The notes under the pieces were generated by a model that ran no database searches, was not told where the DNA came from, and worked only from the letters and a program-made list of their open reading frames with translations. Positions 7,332-14,653 of a DNA stretch of 16,481 nucleotides are shown piece by piece (position 1 is the stretch's first letter; the number at the start of each line of letters is the position of its first letter). The position numbers were made by a program, and so were the translations under genes. The stretch comes from Mageeibacillus sp. UBA6980 (GTDB taxonomy: Bacteria > Bacillota > Clostridia > Saccharofermentanales > Saccharofermentanaceae): positions 88,628 to 105,108 of the forward strand of contig DJYK01000011.1 in NCBI GenBank assembly GCA_002450095.1, written 5' to 3'.

Positions 7332-7383
7332 AAGAAAGGGGCGGTCTTCGAGGTGACTTCCCGCCACCTTGAGACTGCCCCCG
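7332..7383 (-). terminator. Rho-independent terminator of the malic enzyme gene
   Basis: A GC-rich hairpin has outer arms GGGGCGGTCT (7338-7347 on plus) and AGACTGCCCC (7372-7381) with one G-U pair. A small internal loop and an inner AGGTG/CCACCT helix follow. Read on the minus strand, the 3' arm is followed directly by TTTCTTTTATG, a good U-tract. It lies about 20 nt after the malic enzyme stop codon and before the promoter-like sequence of the next operon. Confidence 0.85.
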
Positions 7384-7402
7384 TAAAGTCAGTACTTTAA
7401 GA

Positions 7403-8584
7403 TCAGATTCTTGCTACGCCTGTATCTCTTGCAGCCTTGGCAACTGCCTCTGCAACGGCCTTACCTACACGCGGATCGAAAGCATCAGGGAGAATGTACT
7501 CGGGCTTGAGCTCATCATCGGATACGAGTGAAGCGATGGCATCAGCAGCGGCAAGCTTCATTGCATCGTTGATATCGGAAGCACGAACATCGAGTGCACC
7601 TCTGAAGATACCCGGGAATGCGAGAACGTTATTGACCTGGTTCGGGAAATCGGATCTTCCCGTAGCAACTACTGCAGCACCTGCAGCGAGAGCCTCATCA
7701 GGCATGATCTCGGGAGTCGGGTTGGCACAAGCGAAAATGATAGGGTTAGGAGCCATTGTCTTAACCATCTCGGCTGTAAGTACGCCGGGAGCGGATACAC
7801 CGATAAAGACGTCAGCGCCCTTAATGACGTCAGCGAGAAGACCCTTCTTACCCTGCTGGTTTGTGATCTCGGCGATCTCATTCTTAACAGAGTTCATGTT
7901 CTGTCCTCTTCCCTTATATACGGCACCTCTTCTGTCGCAGAGAACAACATCCTTGAGTCCTCTCGAGATAAGGAGTTTTGTAATTGCGATCGCTGCAGCA
8001 CCTGCACCGGAAACAACAACGGAAATATCGTCGATATGCTTACCTGTGAGCTTCAGAGCGTTGATCATACCTGCAAGTGTGATAACAGCGGTACCGTGCT
8101 GATCGTCGTGGAAGATCGGGATATCGACTTCGGGATCTTCCTTGAGCTTCTTCTCGATCTCGAAGCATCTCGGAGCAGAGATATCCTCGAGGTTAACTCC
8201 GCCGAAGGAACCTGCAAGAAGCTTAACAGTCTTAACGATCTCATCAACGTCCTTGGAACGTATGCAGAGAGGGAAAGCATCAACTCCGCCGAATGCCTTG
8301 AACAATGCACACTTTCCTTCCATAACAGGCATACCTGCTTCAGGTCCGATATCACCGAGACCGAGAACTGCAGTACCGTCAGTAACAACAGCAACAAGAT
8401 TTGATCTTCTTGTGTACTTATATGAAAGATCTACATTATCGGAGATCTCGAGGCAGGGAGCGGCAACACCGGGCGTATATGCTATGGCGAGTTCCTCCTT
8501 TGTACCTACGGGAGCACGAGCGATTACTTCGATCTTACCTTTCCATTCGGTGTGCTTTTGAATAGCAATCTCTTTGTTATCCAT
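7403..8584 (-). CDS. NAD(P)-dependent malic enzyme (malate to pyruvate + CO2), 393 aa
   Basis: Cytoplasmic oxidative decarboxylation of malate to pyruvate with reduction of NAD(P). The short bacterial form (about 390 aa, no phosphotransacetylase domain) is complete. Visible motifs are AYTPGVA with Tyr36, DGTAVLGLGDIGP (69-81), EGKCALFKAFGGVDAFP with Lys91 (89-105), NLEDISAPRCFEIE (131-144, metal-binding acids), FHDDQHGTA (158-166), the Rossmann loop GAGAAA (193-198), and ANPTPEI and ATGRSDFPNQVNN near 287-320. The start at 8584 has a strong GGAGG about 10 nt upstream. A hairpin terminator follows the gene. It is 52 nt downstream of an unassigned membrane protein gene on the same strand, with no evident functional link. 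NAD versus NADP preference cannot be judged here, so I give no gene symbol. Confidence 0.97.
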   Translation of the reverse strand: MDNKEIAIQKHTEWKGKIEVIARAPVGTKEELAIAYTPGVAAPCLEISDNVDLSYKYTRRSNLVAVVTDGTAVLGLGDIGPEAGMPVMEGKCALFKAFGGVDAFPLCIRSKDVDEIVKTVKLLAGSFGGVNLEDISAPRCFEIEKKLKEDPEVDIPIFHDDQHGTAVITLAGMINALKLTGKHIDDISVVVSGAGAAAIAITKLLISRGLKDVVLCDRRGAVYKGRGQNMNSVKNEIAEITNQQGKKGLLADVIKGADVFIGVSAPGVLTAEMVKTMAPNPIIFACANPTPEIMPDEALAAGAAVVATGRSDFPNQVNNVLAFPGIFRGALDVRASDINDAMKLAAADAIASLVSDDELKPEYILPDAFDPRVGKAVAEAVAKAARDTGVARI

Positions 8585-8622
8585 TATTTGCTTTCCTCCA
8601 AATAAAATTTGTTATATCAACT

Positions 8623-8636
8623 GCTTCTGCCGAAGC
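8623..8636. repeat. Short hairpin between membrane protein gene and malic enzyme gene
   Basis: GCTTC and GAAGC (5-bp stem, 4-nt loop) sit directly after the membrane protein stop codon. No U-tract follows on the minus strand, so it is at best a weak terminator or a chance hairpin. Confidence 0.3.
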
Positions 8637-9443
8637 TTAGTTGCGGATTCGAAGTCCCCCGGGGACCTCACGCATAATACAATATATCATACCAACATAC
8701 CTTCCGAAGCACAAAGCCAAAAAGATATTAAGCATCGGACCGGTAACATAAGCGACCGAAGGGATGAAAGACATCAGCCATGAAGTGAGCCAGCTGCCTG
8801 CAAAAAACAAAGAGACGATCATCATCATTATCCTGATGTTGACAAGATAATATCCCTTTGTAACCCTTATCATCTCTGAAAAGCTTTCAAAGAAACCGGC
8901 ATCCCCGGACAGATAACATATCGGATATATGCAGATGTACGGCAAAATCATAATAAAAATCAAAAACAAATACAACAACATCATCGATGCAGGAATAAAA
9001 AGAAGAAGCAAAAAGCAAAAAACAATAACCATTCTTAACAGCATCTTTCCCATACCTGATGGAATCAGGTACTTCGGAGGAATAAGAAAACCGGTAATTC
9101 CGGGCTTGTTCTCATCCTTACGCTCGGTCCTGTACTGCCTTACATACACGGCACTGTAAAGGATCGCGCACATGATAAGTGCGATATAAGAAGCGATCAC
9201 ATGAAGGATATAGATAATATTTCCCGTTGACAGAGGGATCTCATAGACGGGCGCATTCATAAATGCATCCATATCGGTCATCATACTCTGCATCATCAGG
9301 ATAAGCCTTGTAAAATCATTATCTCCCAACGGAAAGAAATAGACAGACATCCCGGCAAGAAGTCCGAATGTAAAAATAACTTTAGAAAATATTCCTTTTC
9401 CTAATCTGTCTATCTTAAATATATCTAAAAACGAAATAATCAT
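8637..9443 (-). CDS. Polytopic membrane protein of unknown function (268 aa from chosen start)
   Basis: I do not recognise a named family. The translation from the ATG at 9443 begins MIISFLDIFKIDRLGKGIF. It shows about six hydrophobic segments: about VIFTFGLLAGMSVYFF, IIYILHVIASYIALIMCAIL, two in the long LLRMVIVFCFLLLLF...CIYPICYL stretch, one after VNIRIMMMIVSLFFAG, and a final one near ALCFGRYVGMIYCIM. A charged loop (YRTERKDENKPG) separates the second and third, and ESFSEMIRVTKGYY precedes the fifth. That last pattern is reminiscent of DUF975-type integral membrane proteins, but I cannot confirm it. The reading frame is open to further ATGs at 9470 and 9488, adding up to 15 residues. None has a well-placed Shine-Dalgarno, so the start is uncertain. 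It lies divergent to the glutamine synthetase-like gene and 52 nt before the malic enzyme gene. Confidence 0.72.
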   Translation of the reverse strand: MIISFLDIFKIDRLGKGIFSKVIFTFGLLAGMSVYFFPLGDNDFTRLILMMQSMMTDMDAFMNAPVYEIPLSTGNIIYILHVIASYIALIMCAILYSAVYVRQYRTERKDENKPGITGFLIPPKYLIPSGMGKMLLRMVIVFCFLLLLFIPASMMLLYLFLIFIMILPYICIYPICYLSGDAGFFESFSEMIRVTKGYYLVNIRIMMMIVSLFFAGSWLTSWLMSFIPSVAYVTGPMLNIFLALCFGRYVGMIYCIMREVPGGLRIRN

Positions 9444-9463
9444 GGAATAAATTTTGCAACAAT

Positions 9464-9493
9464 GTGACATTAAAAACAAGTAAAACATATATA
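9464..9493 (+). promoter_or_regulatory. Putative promoter of the glutamine synthetase-like/PF06541 operon
   Basis: GTGACA (9464-9469, 5/6 to TTGACA) is followed after 18 nt by TATATA (9488-9493, 4/6 to TATAAT) in a very AT-rich stretch. The predicted start is near 9500, leaving a leader of about 40 nt. Other -10 choices such as TATAAA at 9490 are possible. It overlaps the start region of the divergent membrane protein gene, so the two may share control. Confidence 0.3.
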
Positions 9494-9541
9494 AATATAT
9501 GATAAAATTCTCCTTGAAATTAATATAGGATGGTACCAGAA

Positions 9542-11452
9542 ATGACTGAATTTAAGGTTAATCCCGATTTGCTCTGCATTATCCCTCCCGAGAAACACTC
9601 GGTAGATGACATAACATCCATATTGGAGGCTCATCCCGAGATCAAATTCGTTTCTTTGGTGGCAGTAGACCTTGCAGGAAACGATACTGACGAGAAGATC
9701 CCGATAGCAGACTTCCACGACAATCTCGAGAATTATCTTAACGGACAGGCCGTACAGACAGACGGTTCATCCGTTGTCCTTCCCGGGATCGCCACACTCA
9801 ACGACGGTAAAGTCGATCTTGTTCCCGATCCGGAAGTCGTATGGTACATCGATTATAACTACGAACACACGGATATGGTTACGGGGCTTCCCGTAGGCAC
9901 ACTTCGTATCCCGTCATATCTCTATCACAACGGAGAAGCAGTCTGCTCCCGTTCTGTCCTTAAAAGATCTGCCGAATACTTCCAGAACCGTCTTATGGAA
10001 TACTACGAATCGGATGCCAAGCTTTGCGAGGAATGCGGATTCGAACCTGAAGATCTGGAGAAGATCACGCTCATAATGGCTACTGAGCTCGAATTCTGGG
10101 TCAACTCCCCTGATGAGAAAATCTCAACGGAACAGCTCTCCATCTCGCAGGTCCTTAAGGAATCCTATTGGAAACGTACAAAAGGCGTTGTAAGGACCGC
10201 GCTTGAGCAGGTTATCCTTATCCTCGACCAATACGGCTTTAATCCCGAGATGGGACACAAGGAAGTCGGAGGCGTCAAAGCGGCAGTTACCTCTTCCGGT
10301 GATTTCCATTCGATCATGGAGCAGCTCGAAGTCGACTGGAAATACTCCGATGCGCTTCAGGGAGCAGATTATGAATTGACCGCCCGTATACTTATAAAGG
10401 AAATATTCCGTATGCACGGTCTGAGCGTCAGATTTGATGCCAAGCCTCTGGCAGGCGTTGCAGGATCCGGCGAGCACACGCATGTAAATGCCGTAGCTTT
10501 TCTTAAAAACGGCAAGCGCGTAAATCTGTTTGCACCTGCGGACCTTACCAAGGATTATCTTTCAAGGATCGGTTGGGGTTCTCTTATGGGTATCATGAAG
10601 AACTACGATCTCATCAATCCTTTCGTATCTGCAACAACCGATGCATTCATGAGACTGCAGCCCGGATTTGAAGCGCCAACTCATGCCGTTGCCTCTTTGG
10701 GACGCGACGTTCTTACGCCTTCGCGCAACAGATCGGTCCTTTTGGGACTCGTCCGTTCGCTCGAGACTTCCAAAGCTACCAGATTCGAGCTTCGCTCGCC
10801 TAACCCTCACACGAACACATACCTTTGTCTGTCAGCCATATATCAGTGCATGCTCGACGGAATCGATTACGTACTGTCTTCGGGTAAGACCACTCATCAG
10901 CTTGAAGAAGAATTCAGTAAGCCTTACGGCGCACATTCTGATTATCTGTTGGACGACAGGCTCTACAGATGCGAAGAAGACATATTCGAGACAATGGATG
11001 ACGAAGAGCGCGACAGACTGTTCGGTACGCCCCCTGCAACCGTTTACGATTCGTTAAGGAACTTCCTCGAGGCAGACGGTACGACTGAGATCCTTTGTGC
11101 CGGAAATGTATTTAACGACAAGATCCTCGCCTCTTATTCACACGCCATGCTCGACAGATGGCAATACGAATTGTCTGACAGGATCATTCCGAACAACTTA
11201 ACGACACTTCGCGGTTACACCAAGAAGCATACAGACTCTAATCCCGTCGATGATGATTACTGGTCCGACATCGAAATGATAAAGCTCAGCCTCGCCAAGG
11301 ACACAAGCGAGAGGACATCAATATTCAGCTGCATCAGGAACTCTCTTGAAGCAAACGATCTTCGTGAGATATCCAAGCTCCAGCTGCGTATGAACAGCAG
11401 CATGAATGATCTGGCAGAGCTTTACAGGAAATACGAAGACAATCAGGTATGA
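9542..11452 (+). CDS. Glutamine synthetase family protein, long divergent form (636 aa)
   Basis: The catalytic core is of the glutamine synthetase/guanido-kinase fold, whose classical reaction joins ammonia to glutamate with ATP. From the ATG at 9542, TELEFW (181-186), MGHKEVGG (237-244), AGSGEHTHVNA (307-317, matching the GS ATP/glutamate-site GSGxHxH), LTPSRNR, and RFELRSPNPHTNTYL (414-428) are visible. An N-terminal domain of about 120 residues precedes the core. About 200 residues follow the last GS motif, including a helical, charged C-terminus. GS type I is usually 440-470 aa and type III about 700, so this is a distinct long branch. After GHKEV the usual second metal-site Glu (GQ..E) reads VKAAV, so one ligand may differ. 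The start at 9542 is preferred over the ATG at 9530 because AGGATGG (9527-9533) is well placed for it. The gene overlaps the next by ATGA. Whether it makes glutamine or ligates another amine is open. Confidence 0.88.
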   Translation: MTEFKVNPDLLCIIPPEKHSVDDITSILEAHPEIKFVSLVAVDLAGNDTDEKIPIADFHDNLENYLNGQAVQTDGSSVVLPGIATLNDGKVDLVPDPEVVWYIDYNYEHTDMVTGLPVGTLRIPSYLYHNGEAVCSRSVLKRSAEYFQNRLMEYYESDAKLCEECGFEPEDLEKITLIMATELEFWVNSPDEKISTEQLSISQVLKESYWKRTKGVVRTALEQVILILDQYGFNPEMGHKEVGGVKAAVTSSGDFHSIMEQLEVDWKYSDALQGADYELTARILIKEIFRMHGLSVRFDAKPLAGVAGSGEHTHVNAVAFLKNGKRVNLFAPADLTKDYLSRIGWGSLMGIMKNYDLINPFVSATTDAFMRLQPGFEAPTHAVASLGRDVLTPSRNRSVLLGLVRSLETSKATRFELRSPNPHTNTYLCLSAIYQCMLDGIDYVLSSGKTTHQLEEEFSKPYGAHSDYLLDDRLYRCEEDIFETMDDEERDRLFGTPPATVYDSLRNFLEADGTTEILCAGNVFNDKILASYSHAMLDRWQYELSDRIIPNNLTTLRGYTKKHTDSNPVDDDYWSDIEMIKLSLAKDTSERTSIFSCIRNSLEANDLREISKLQLRMNSSMNDLAELYRKYEDNQV

Positions 11453-12324
11453 GTCTTCGCCTGTACGACATCTGCTGGTTCTTCATAATCTATTCCCTTA
11501 TCGGATGGATCATCGAAGTCATATTCCACGCAGTCGTAAAAGGACAGATAGTAAACCGGGGCTTTCTTAACGGACCTGTCTGTCCTGTTTACGGGTTCGG
11601 TATGCTCGGAGTCCTGATAATCTATAATGCGGTAGGATCCGACAACACATTCGTGATCTTCGTTGAAGGACTCGTATTCACTACGCTGATCGAACTTCTC
11701 GCAGGGATCATCCTCAACAGATTCTTTCACGCCAGATGGTGGGACTACAGTTCCATGCCGCTTAATCTCAACGGTTATATATGCGCAGGATTCTCCATAA
11801 TATGGGGACTTGCCGTAGTATTCGTGATCAAGCTCGTCCACGTATTCATCTTTAACATTACCTCGGCGATCATCCCCGTAAATATAGGCTGGCCTGTGCT
11901 TACGGTGCTCTACGCCGTATTTATTACCGATACCGTTGTTACCGCACTTACACTTACAGGTCTTAATAAAAAGCTTGAAGAACTCGACAGGATATCGGAA
12001 TCGATAAAGTCCGTATCCGACAAGCTGACCGACCATATAGGTAATTCTTCGTTAAAGGCGACGCAGAAAGTTCAGGAATCGGCCGTTCAGGCTTCACTTG
12101 CCAAAGCAGAACTTAAAAGTGCCGCTCAGTCTTCGTTCGAAGAATCAAGAGAGGCACTTGAGCTTAAGCTTAAGGAACTCGAGGAAAGATACGACCGGAT
12201 CAAGAGTTCCGTTACCGGTCATACCATATTCGGCGCAGGACGAATCTTTAAAGCATTTCCTGACGCCAAATACAGAAATCACAACGCCATAGTCGAAGAT
12301 ATAAGAAAGATCCTCAATAAATAG
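11449..12324 (+). CDS. PF06541-type (CmpB-like, 'putative ABC transporter permease') membrane protein with coiled-coil tail (291 aa)
   Basis: Integral membrane protein of the family often annotated as putative ABC-transporter type IV; its biochemical role is not established. The N-terminal half has about five hydrophobic segments (7-27, 44-62, 68-90, 108-135, 147-170). It carries the family-typical features YSLIGWIIEVIF (15-26), NRGFLNGPVCPVYGFG (36-51), RWWDYS (96-101) and LNGYICAGFSIIWG (107-120). Residues about 171-255 are highly charged with a heptad-like pattern (KKLEELDRISESIK... and ALELKLKELEERYDRIK), giving a cytoplasmic coiled coil. The ATG overlaps the glutamine synthetase-like stop as ATGA, so translation is coupled and the two products may work together. 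The gene ends one base before the convergent hom stop. Confidence 0.88.
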   Translation: MSLRLYDICWFFIIYSLIGWIIEVIFHAVVKGQIVNRGFLNGPVCPVYGFGMLGVLIIYNAVGSDNTFVIFVEGLVFTTLIELLAGIILNRFFHARWWDYSSMPLNLNGYICAGFSIIWGLAVVFVIKLVHVFIFNITSAIIPVNIGWPVLTVLYAVFITDTVVTALTLTGLNKKLEELDRISESIKSVSDKLTDHIGNSSLKATQKVQESAVQASLAKAELKSAAQSSFEESREALELKLKELEERYDRIKSSVTGHTIFGAGRIFKAFPDAKYRNHNAIVEDIRKILNK

Positions 12325-12325
12325 A

Positions 12326-13543
12326 TCACTCGTAGAGGTGCATCTTTGAAGCACCGTTGATCTTTGAGACTATATCATCAGCCTCCGCATTGCTGATACC
12401 TCTTACGAAGCACGCGTACTCTCCGTCTTCCAATACAGTCTGAACATCATATGAAGCGAATGCATTGTTTACTTCCTCTTGTGAAGCAAGAGGAGCACGT
12501 ACGACGATATTGACTACGGACTTCTCATAAGGAAGAGTTACGCGACCTTCATTCGAAGGAACGGACCAGTTATGCGAATATGCGACAGCATCGACAGGCA
12601 TTACGGCTTCAAGTATATCTCCTACAACAGCCGATGCCGTAGGAAGCTTACCTGCTCCCTGACCGTAGAACATAGCCTCGCCCAATGCGTTCCCCTCAAC
12701 AACGATGGCATTGAAAACACCCTCAACAGGATAAAGAACGGATGTCGATCTTACAAAGTGCGGAGCAACATAGACGGAAGAACCCTCATCCCCGTTATTA
12801 AAAACAGCCAGAAGCTTTACCTTGCAGCCGATCTTACCTGCAAAATCAATGTCGTCGAGCGACAATCCGGATATACCTTCGGTATGGATCTCCGAAGGCG
12901 CTACATAGGTTCCGTCCAAAGCGATCGAGGAAAGGATGGAGAGTTTTCTCTGTGCATCGATGCCGTCAACGTCGGCCGTAGGATTCTGCTCGGCATATCC
13001 GTTTGCCTGAGCCTGCTTCAAGGCCTCCTCATAAGATACGCCGTTGTCTCTCATGTTCGTGAGAATGTAGTTTGTCGTACCGTTGACGATACCTGCGATC
13101 CTGACAACGCGGTTGGCTGCAAGACATCTGTGAAGAGGTCTGATTATCGGGATACCGCCTCCCACAGCCGCTTCATAAAGATAGATACAGCGATTCTTGC
13201 ATGCCAGATCCATTAACTCGGGGCCGTGAGTCGCCACAAGCTCCTTATTGGAAGTAACGACGCTCTTACCCATGGAAAGAGCGCGCTTCGTGTACTCGTA
13301 AGCAATCCTTGCACCGCCTATGGTCTCAACGACCACCTTTACATCAGGATCGTTAAATACCTGGTCGGCATCATGTGTTACGAGCTTCTCGAAAGGACTT
13401 CCTGGAAAATCACGAAGATCAAGGATATACTTTACTTTGACTTTATCTCCGACATGCCTTGCTATTTTATTCTCGTTCATGGAAAGAACCTCGGCAACTC
13501 CGGATCCGACAACTCCAAAACCCAATATGGCAACGTATTTCAT
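12326..13543 (-). CDS. hom: Homoserine dehydrogenase (405 aa)
   Basis: Reduces aspartate semialdehyde to homoserine with NAD(P)H in the threonine/methionine pathway. The N-terminal Rossmann fold has GFGVVGSGV (8-16). The catalytic domain shows VVTSNKELVA with Lys100, YEAAVGGGIPII (123-134), GIVNGTTNYILT (151-162), and GYAEQNPTADVDGIDAQRK (182-200) with the conserved Asp and Lys residues. A regulatory ACT-type domain occupies about 325-405, so feedback inhibition by threonine is likely. Length matches the Gram-positive monofunctional enzyme (about 400-430). The start at 13543 has AAGGGG 7 nt upstream. It follows pheB by 18 nt in the same direction. Its stop is a single base from the convergent PF06541 gene, and no terminator is visible between them. 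Confidence 0.97.
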   Translation of the reverse strand: MKYVAILGFGVVGSGVAEVLSMNENKIARHVGDKVKVKYILDLRDFPGSPFEKLVTHDADQVFNDPDVKVVVETIGGARIAYEYTKRALSMGKSVVTSNKELVATHGPELMDLACKNRCIYLYEAAVGGGIPIIRPLHRCLAANRVVRIAGIVNGTTNYILTNMRDNGVSYEEALKQAQANGYAEQNPTADVDGIDAQRKLSILSSIALDGTYVAPSEIHTEGISGLSLDDIDFAGKIGCKVKLLAVFNNGDEGSSVYVAPHFVRSTSVLYPVEGVFNAIVVEGNALGEAMFYGQGAGKLPTASAVVGDILEAVMPVDAVAYSHNWSVPSNEGRVTLPYEKSVVNIVVRAPLASQEEVNNAFASYDVQTVLEDGEYACFVRGISNAEADDIVSKINGASKMHLYE

Positions 13544-13561
13544 TATATTTCCCCTTTTTAA

Positions 13562-14005
13562 TTATTCTCTGCTCAAAACGGTGCAGTTACGAACACCGGC
13601 TATTCTGTTTATATCATTCATAATGTCTTCGACCGAACCGAACATCGATGAGGTATCAAACGAGATCGATATATCAGCAAGTCCGTTTATCGGAATATTT
13701 TGATTGATGGTAAGGATACTTGCTTTGGTCGAAGATATGACATTGATTATCGAAGAGAGTATCCCCTGGAAATTCTCGACAGTAATAAGAAGTGTGACCT
13801 TCTTACCGTTAGTCGCCTCAAAGAACGGCAATACGGAATCCTTATACTTGTAATATGCGCTTCTGGACAATCCGGTCTTTCTGACAGCTTCATTAACTGA
13901 TGAAGACTCACCCGTATTAAGTCTTTGTTTAACTTCCATTACTTTAATAAAGACTTCAGGCAGTACTTTCTTGTCAACAAGATAATATTCAACCTGTTCA
14001 GGCAT
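13562..14005 (-). CDS. pheB: ACT domain-containing protein, UPF0735/PheB type (147 aa)
   Basis: Small cytoplasmic amino-acid-sensing protein. The N-terminal half contains a helix-turn-helix-like stretch, SVNEAVRKTGLSRSAYYKYK (about 36-55), and the C-terminal half (about 70-147) is an ACT domain, KVTLLITVENFQGILSSIIN onward. The 147-aa length and this layout fit the UPF0735 family. In Bacillus this gene (pheB) is linked to phenylalanine biosynthesis, and in many Clostridia it sits directly before hom. Here it is 18 nt upstream of hom, so it may sense an aspartate-family or aromatic amino acid; the ligand is unknown. The start at 14005 has GAGGAG 7-8 nt upstream. The gene symbol is by analogy, not proven function. 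Confidence 0.9.
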   Translation of the reverse strand: MPEQVEYYLVDKKVLPEVFIKVMEVKQRLNTGESSSVNEAVRKTGLSRSAYYKYKDSVLPFFEATNGKKVTLLITVENFQGILSSIINVISSTKASILTINQNIPINGLADISISFDTSSMFGSVEDIMNDINRIAGVRNCTVLSRE

Positions 14006-14023
14006 TTACGATCTCCTCAATTA

Positions 14024-14040
14024 GTCCGTGTACGACGGAC
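14024..14040. repeat. 6-bp inverted repeat in the pheB leader
   Basis: GTCCGT and ACGGAC with a 5-nt loop form a small perfect hairpin between rdgB and pheB. Read on the minus strand it ends just before the GAGGAG ribosome site of pheB. There is no U-tract, so it is not a normal terminator. It could affect ribosome access or mRNA stability. Confidence 0.4.
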
Positions 14041-14059
14041 ATTTGTTTATGACTTACGA

Positions 14060-14088
14060 ATATTAGCACGATTCAAGGATAAGTTCAA
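14060..14088 (-). promoter_or_regulatory. Putative promoter of pheB-hom
   Basis: Minus-strand TTGAAC (14083-14088) and TAATAT (14060-14065) are separated by 17 nt, each 4/6 to consensus. They overlap the end of rdgB. The predicted start is near 14053, giving a leader of about 48 nt that contains the hairpin at 14024-14040. Weak prediction by eye; read-through from rdgB is the alternative. Confidence 0.3.
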
Positions 14089-14653
14089 CAGCCTTGCGGA
14101 GTGCTTTTCCTCTATGACTCATGCTGTTCTTCAATTCAGGACTCATCTCGGCGGAAGTCATCTTATATTCGGGAACATAGAATATCGGATCATATCCGAA
14201 CCCGTTTGATCCGGCGGGAGTCTCATGCAAAACCCCGTTAAAATACTCTTCAACGGTAAAACTGCTCTTATCGGGCCTTACGACGGCGATCGCACACGTA
14301 AAATGCGCGGTACGCTCTTCTTCCGGAACGTCCTTAAGCATCTCGAAGATCTTCTTGAACTTCTGCTCATAAGTAGAATCTTCACCGCAGAATCTCGACG
14401 AATAGATCCCGGGCGCCCCGTCGAGCGCATCGATGCATAAACCCGAATCATCGGCCAGGACATAATCATCCGTGTACTTTGATACTTCAGTCGCCTTTAT
14501 AAGCGCATTCCCCTTGAAAGAATCGGCATCTTCGACTATATCGCACGATATTCCGGCCTGCTTCATCGAGACCGCTTCAAAAGATGACCCTTCTAGGAGC
14601 TCGTTGATCTCCCTGACCTTGTCCTGATTACCGGTAGCTATGACTATCCTCAT
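14063..14653 (-). CDS. rdgB: XTP/dITP pyrophosphatase, RdgB/HAM1 family (196 aa)
   Basis: House-cleaning enzyme that hydrolyses non-canonical purine nucleotides (XTP, dITP, ITP) to monophosphates and keeps them out of DNA and RNA. Visible motifs are IATGNQDKVREI (5-16), FKGNALIKA (46-54), LADDSGLCIDALDGAPGIYSSRF (66-88) with the catalytic acids, GSNGFGYDPIFYVPE (148-162), and SHRGKAL (179-185). Length is normal. The start at 14653 is chosen because it has GGAGG 5 nt upstream and forms an ATGA overlap with the methyltransferase stop. The in-frame ATG at 14665 overlaps that ribosome site and is unlikely to be used. It is co-transcribed with the methyltransferase and oligoendopeptidase genes. 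Confidence 0.96.
   Translation of the reverse strand: MRIVIATGNQDKVREINELLEGSSFEAVSMKQAGISCDIVEDADSFKGNALIKATEVSKYTDDYVLADDSGLCIDALDGAPGIYSSRFCGEDSTYEQKFKKIFEMLKDVPEEERTAHFTCAIAVVRPDKSSFTVEEYFNGVLHETPAGSNGFGYDPIFYVPEYKMTSAEMSPELKNSMSHRGKALRKAVELILESC

Noticed and set aside
7437..8102. 221-codon open frame on the plus strand
   Set aside because: It is the mirror of the malic enzyme gene. Its Ser/Ala/Pro-rich composition is what the antisense of that coding sequence would give.
8655..8672. Near-palindrome GTCCCCCGGGGAC as a regulatory site
   Set aside because: It is inside the C-terminal codons of the membrane protein (VPGGL) and has no U-tract or partner copy in the window.
11443..12036. 197-codon open frame on the minus strand
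   Set aside because: It is antisense to the PF06541 gene, which has clear membrane segments and an ATGA link to its neighbour. The frame's Tyr/Asp-rich low-complexity content suggests an artefact.
12337..12355. GGTGC/GCACC hairpin near the convergent stops as a shared terminator
   Set aside because: The stem is only 5 bp with a 9-nt loop, lies inside hom coding sequence, and no U-tract follows on either strand.
12572..13216. 214-codon open frame on the plus strand
   Set aside because: It is antisense to hom, whose full set of motifs covers the same bases.
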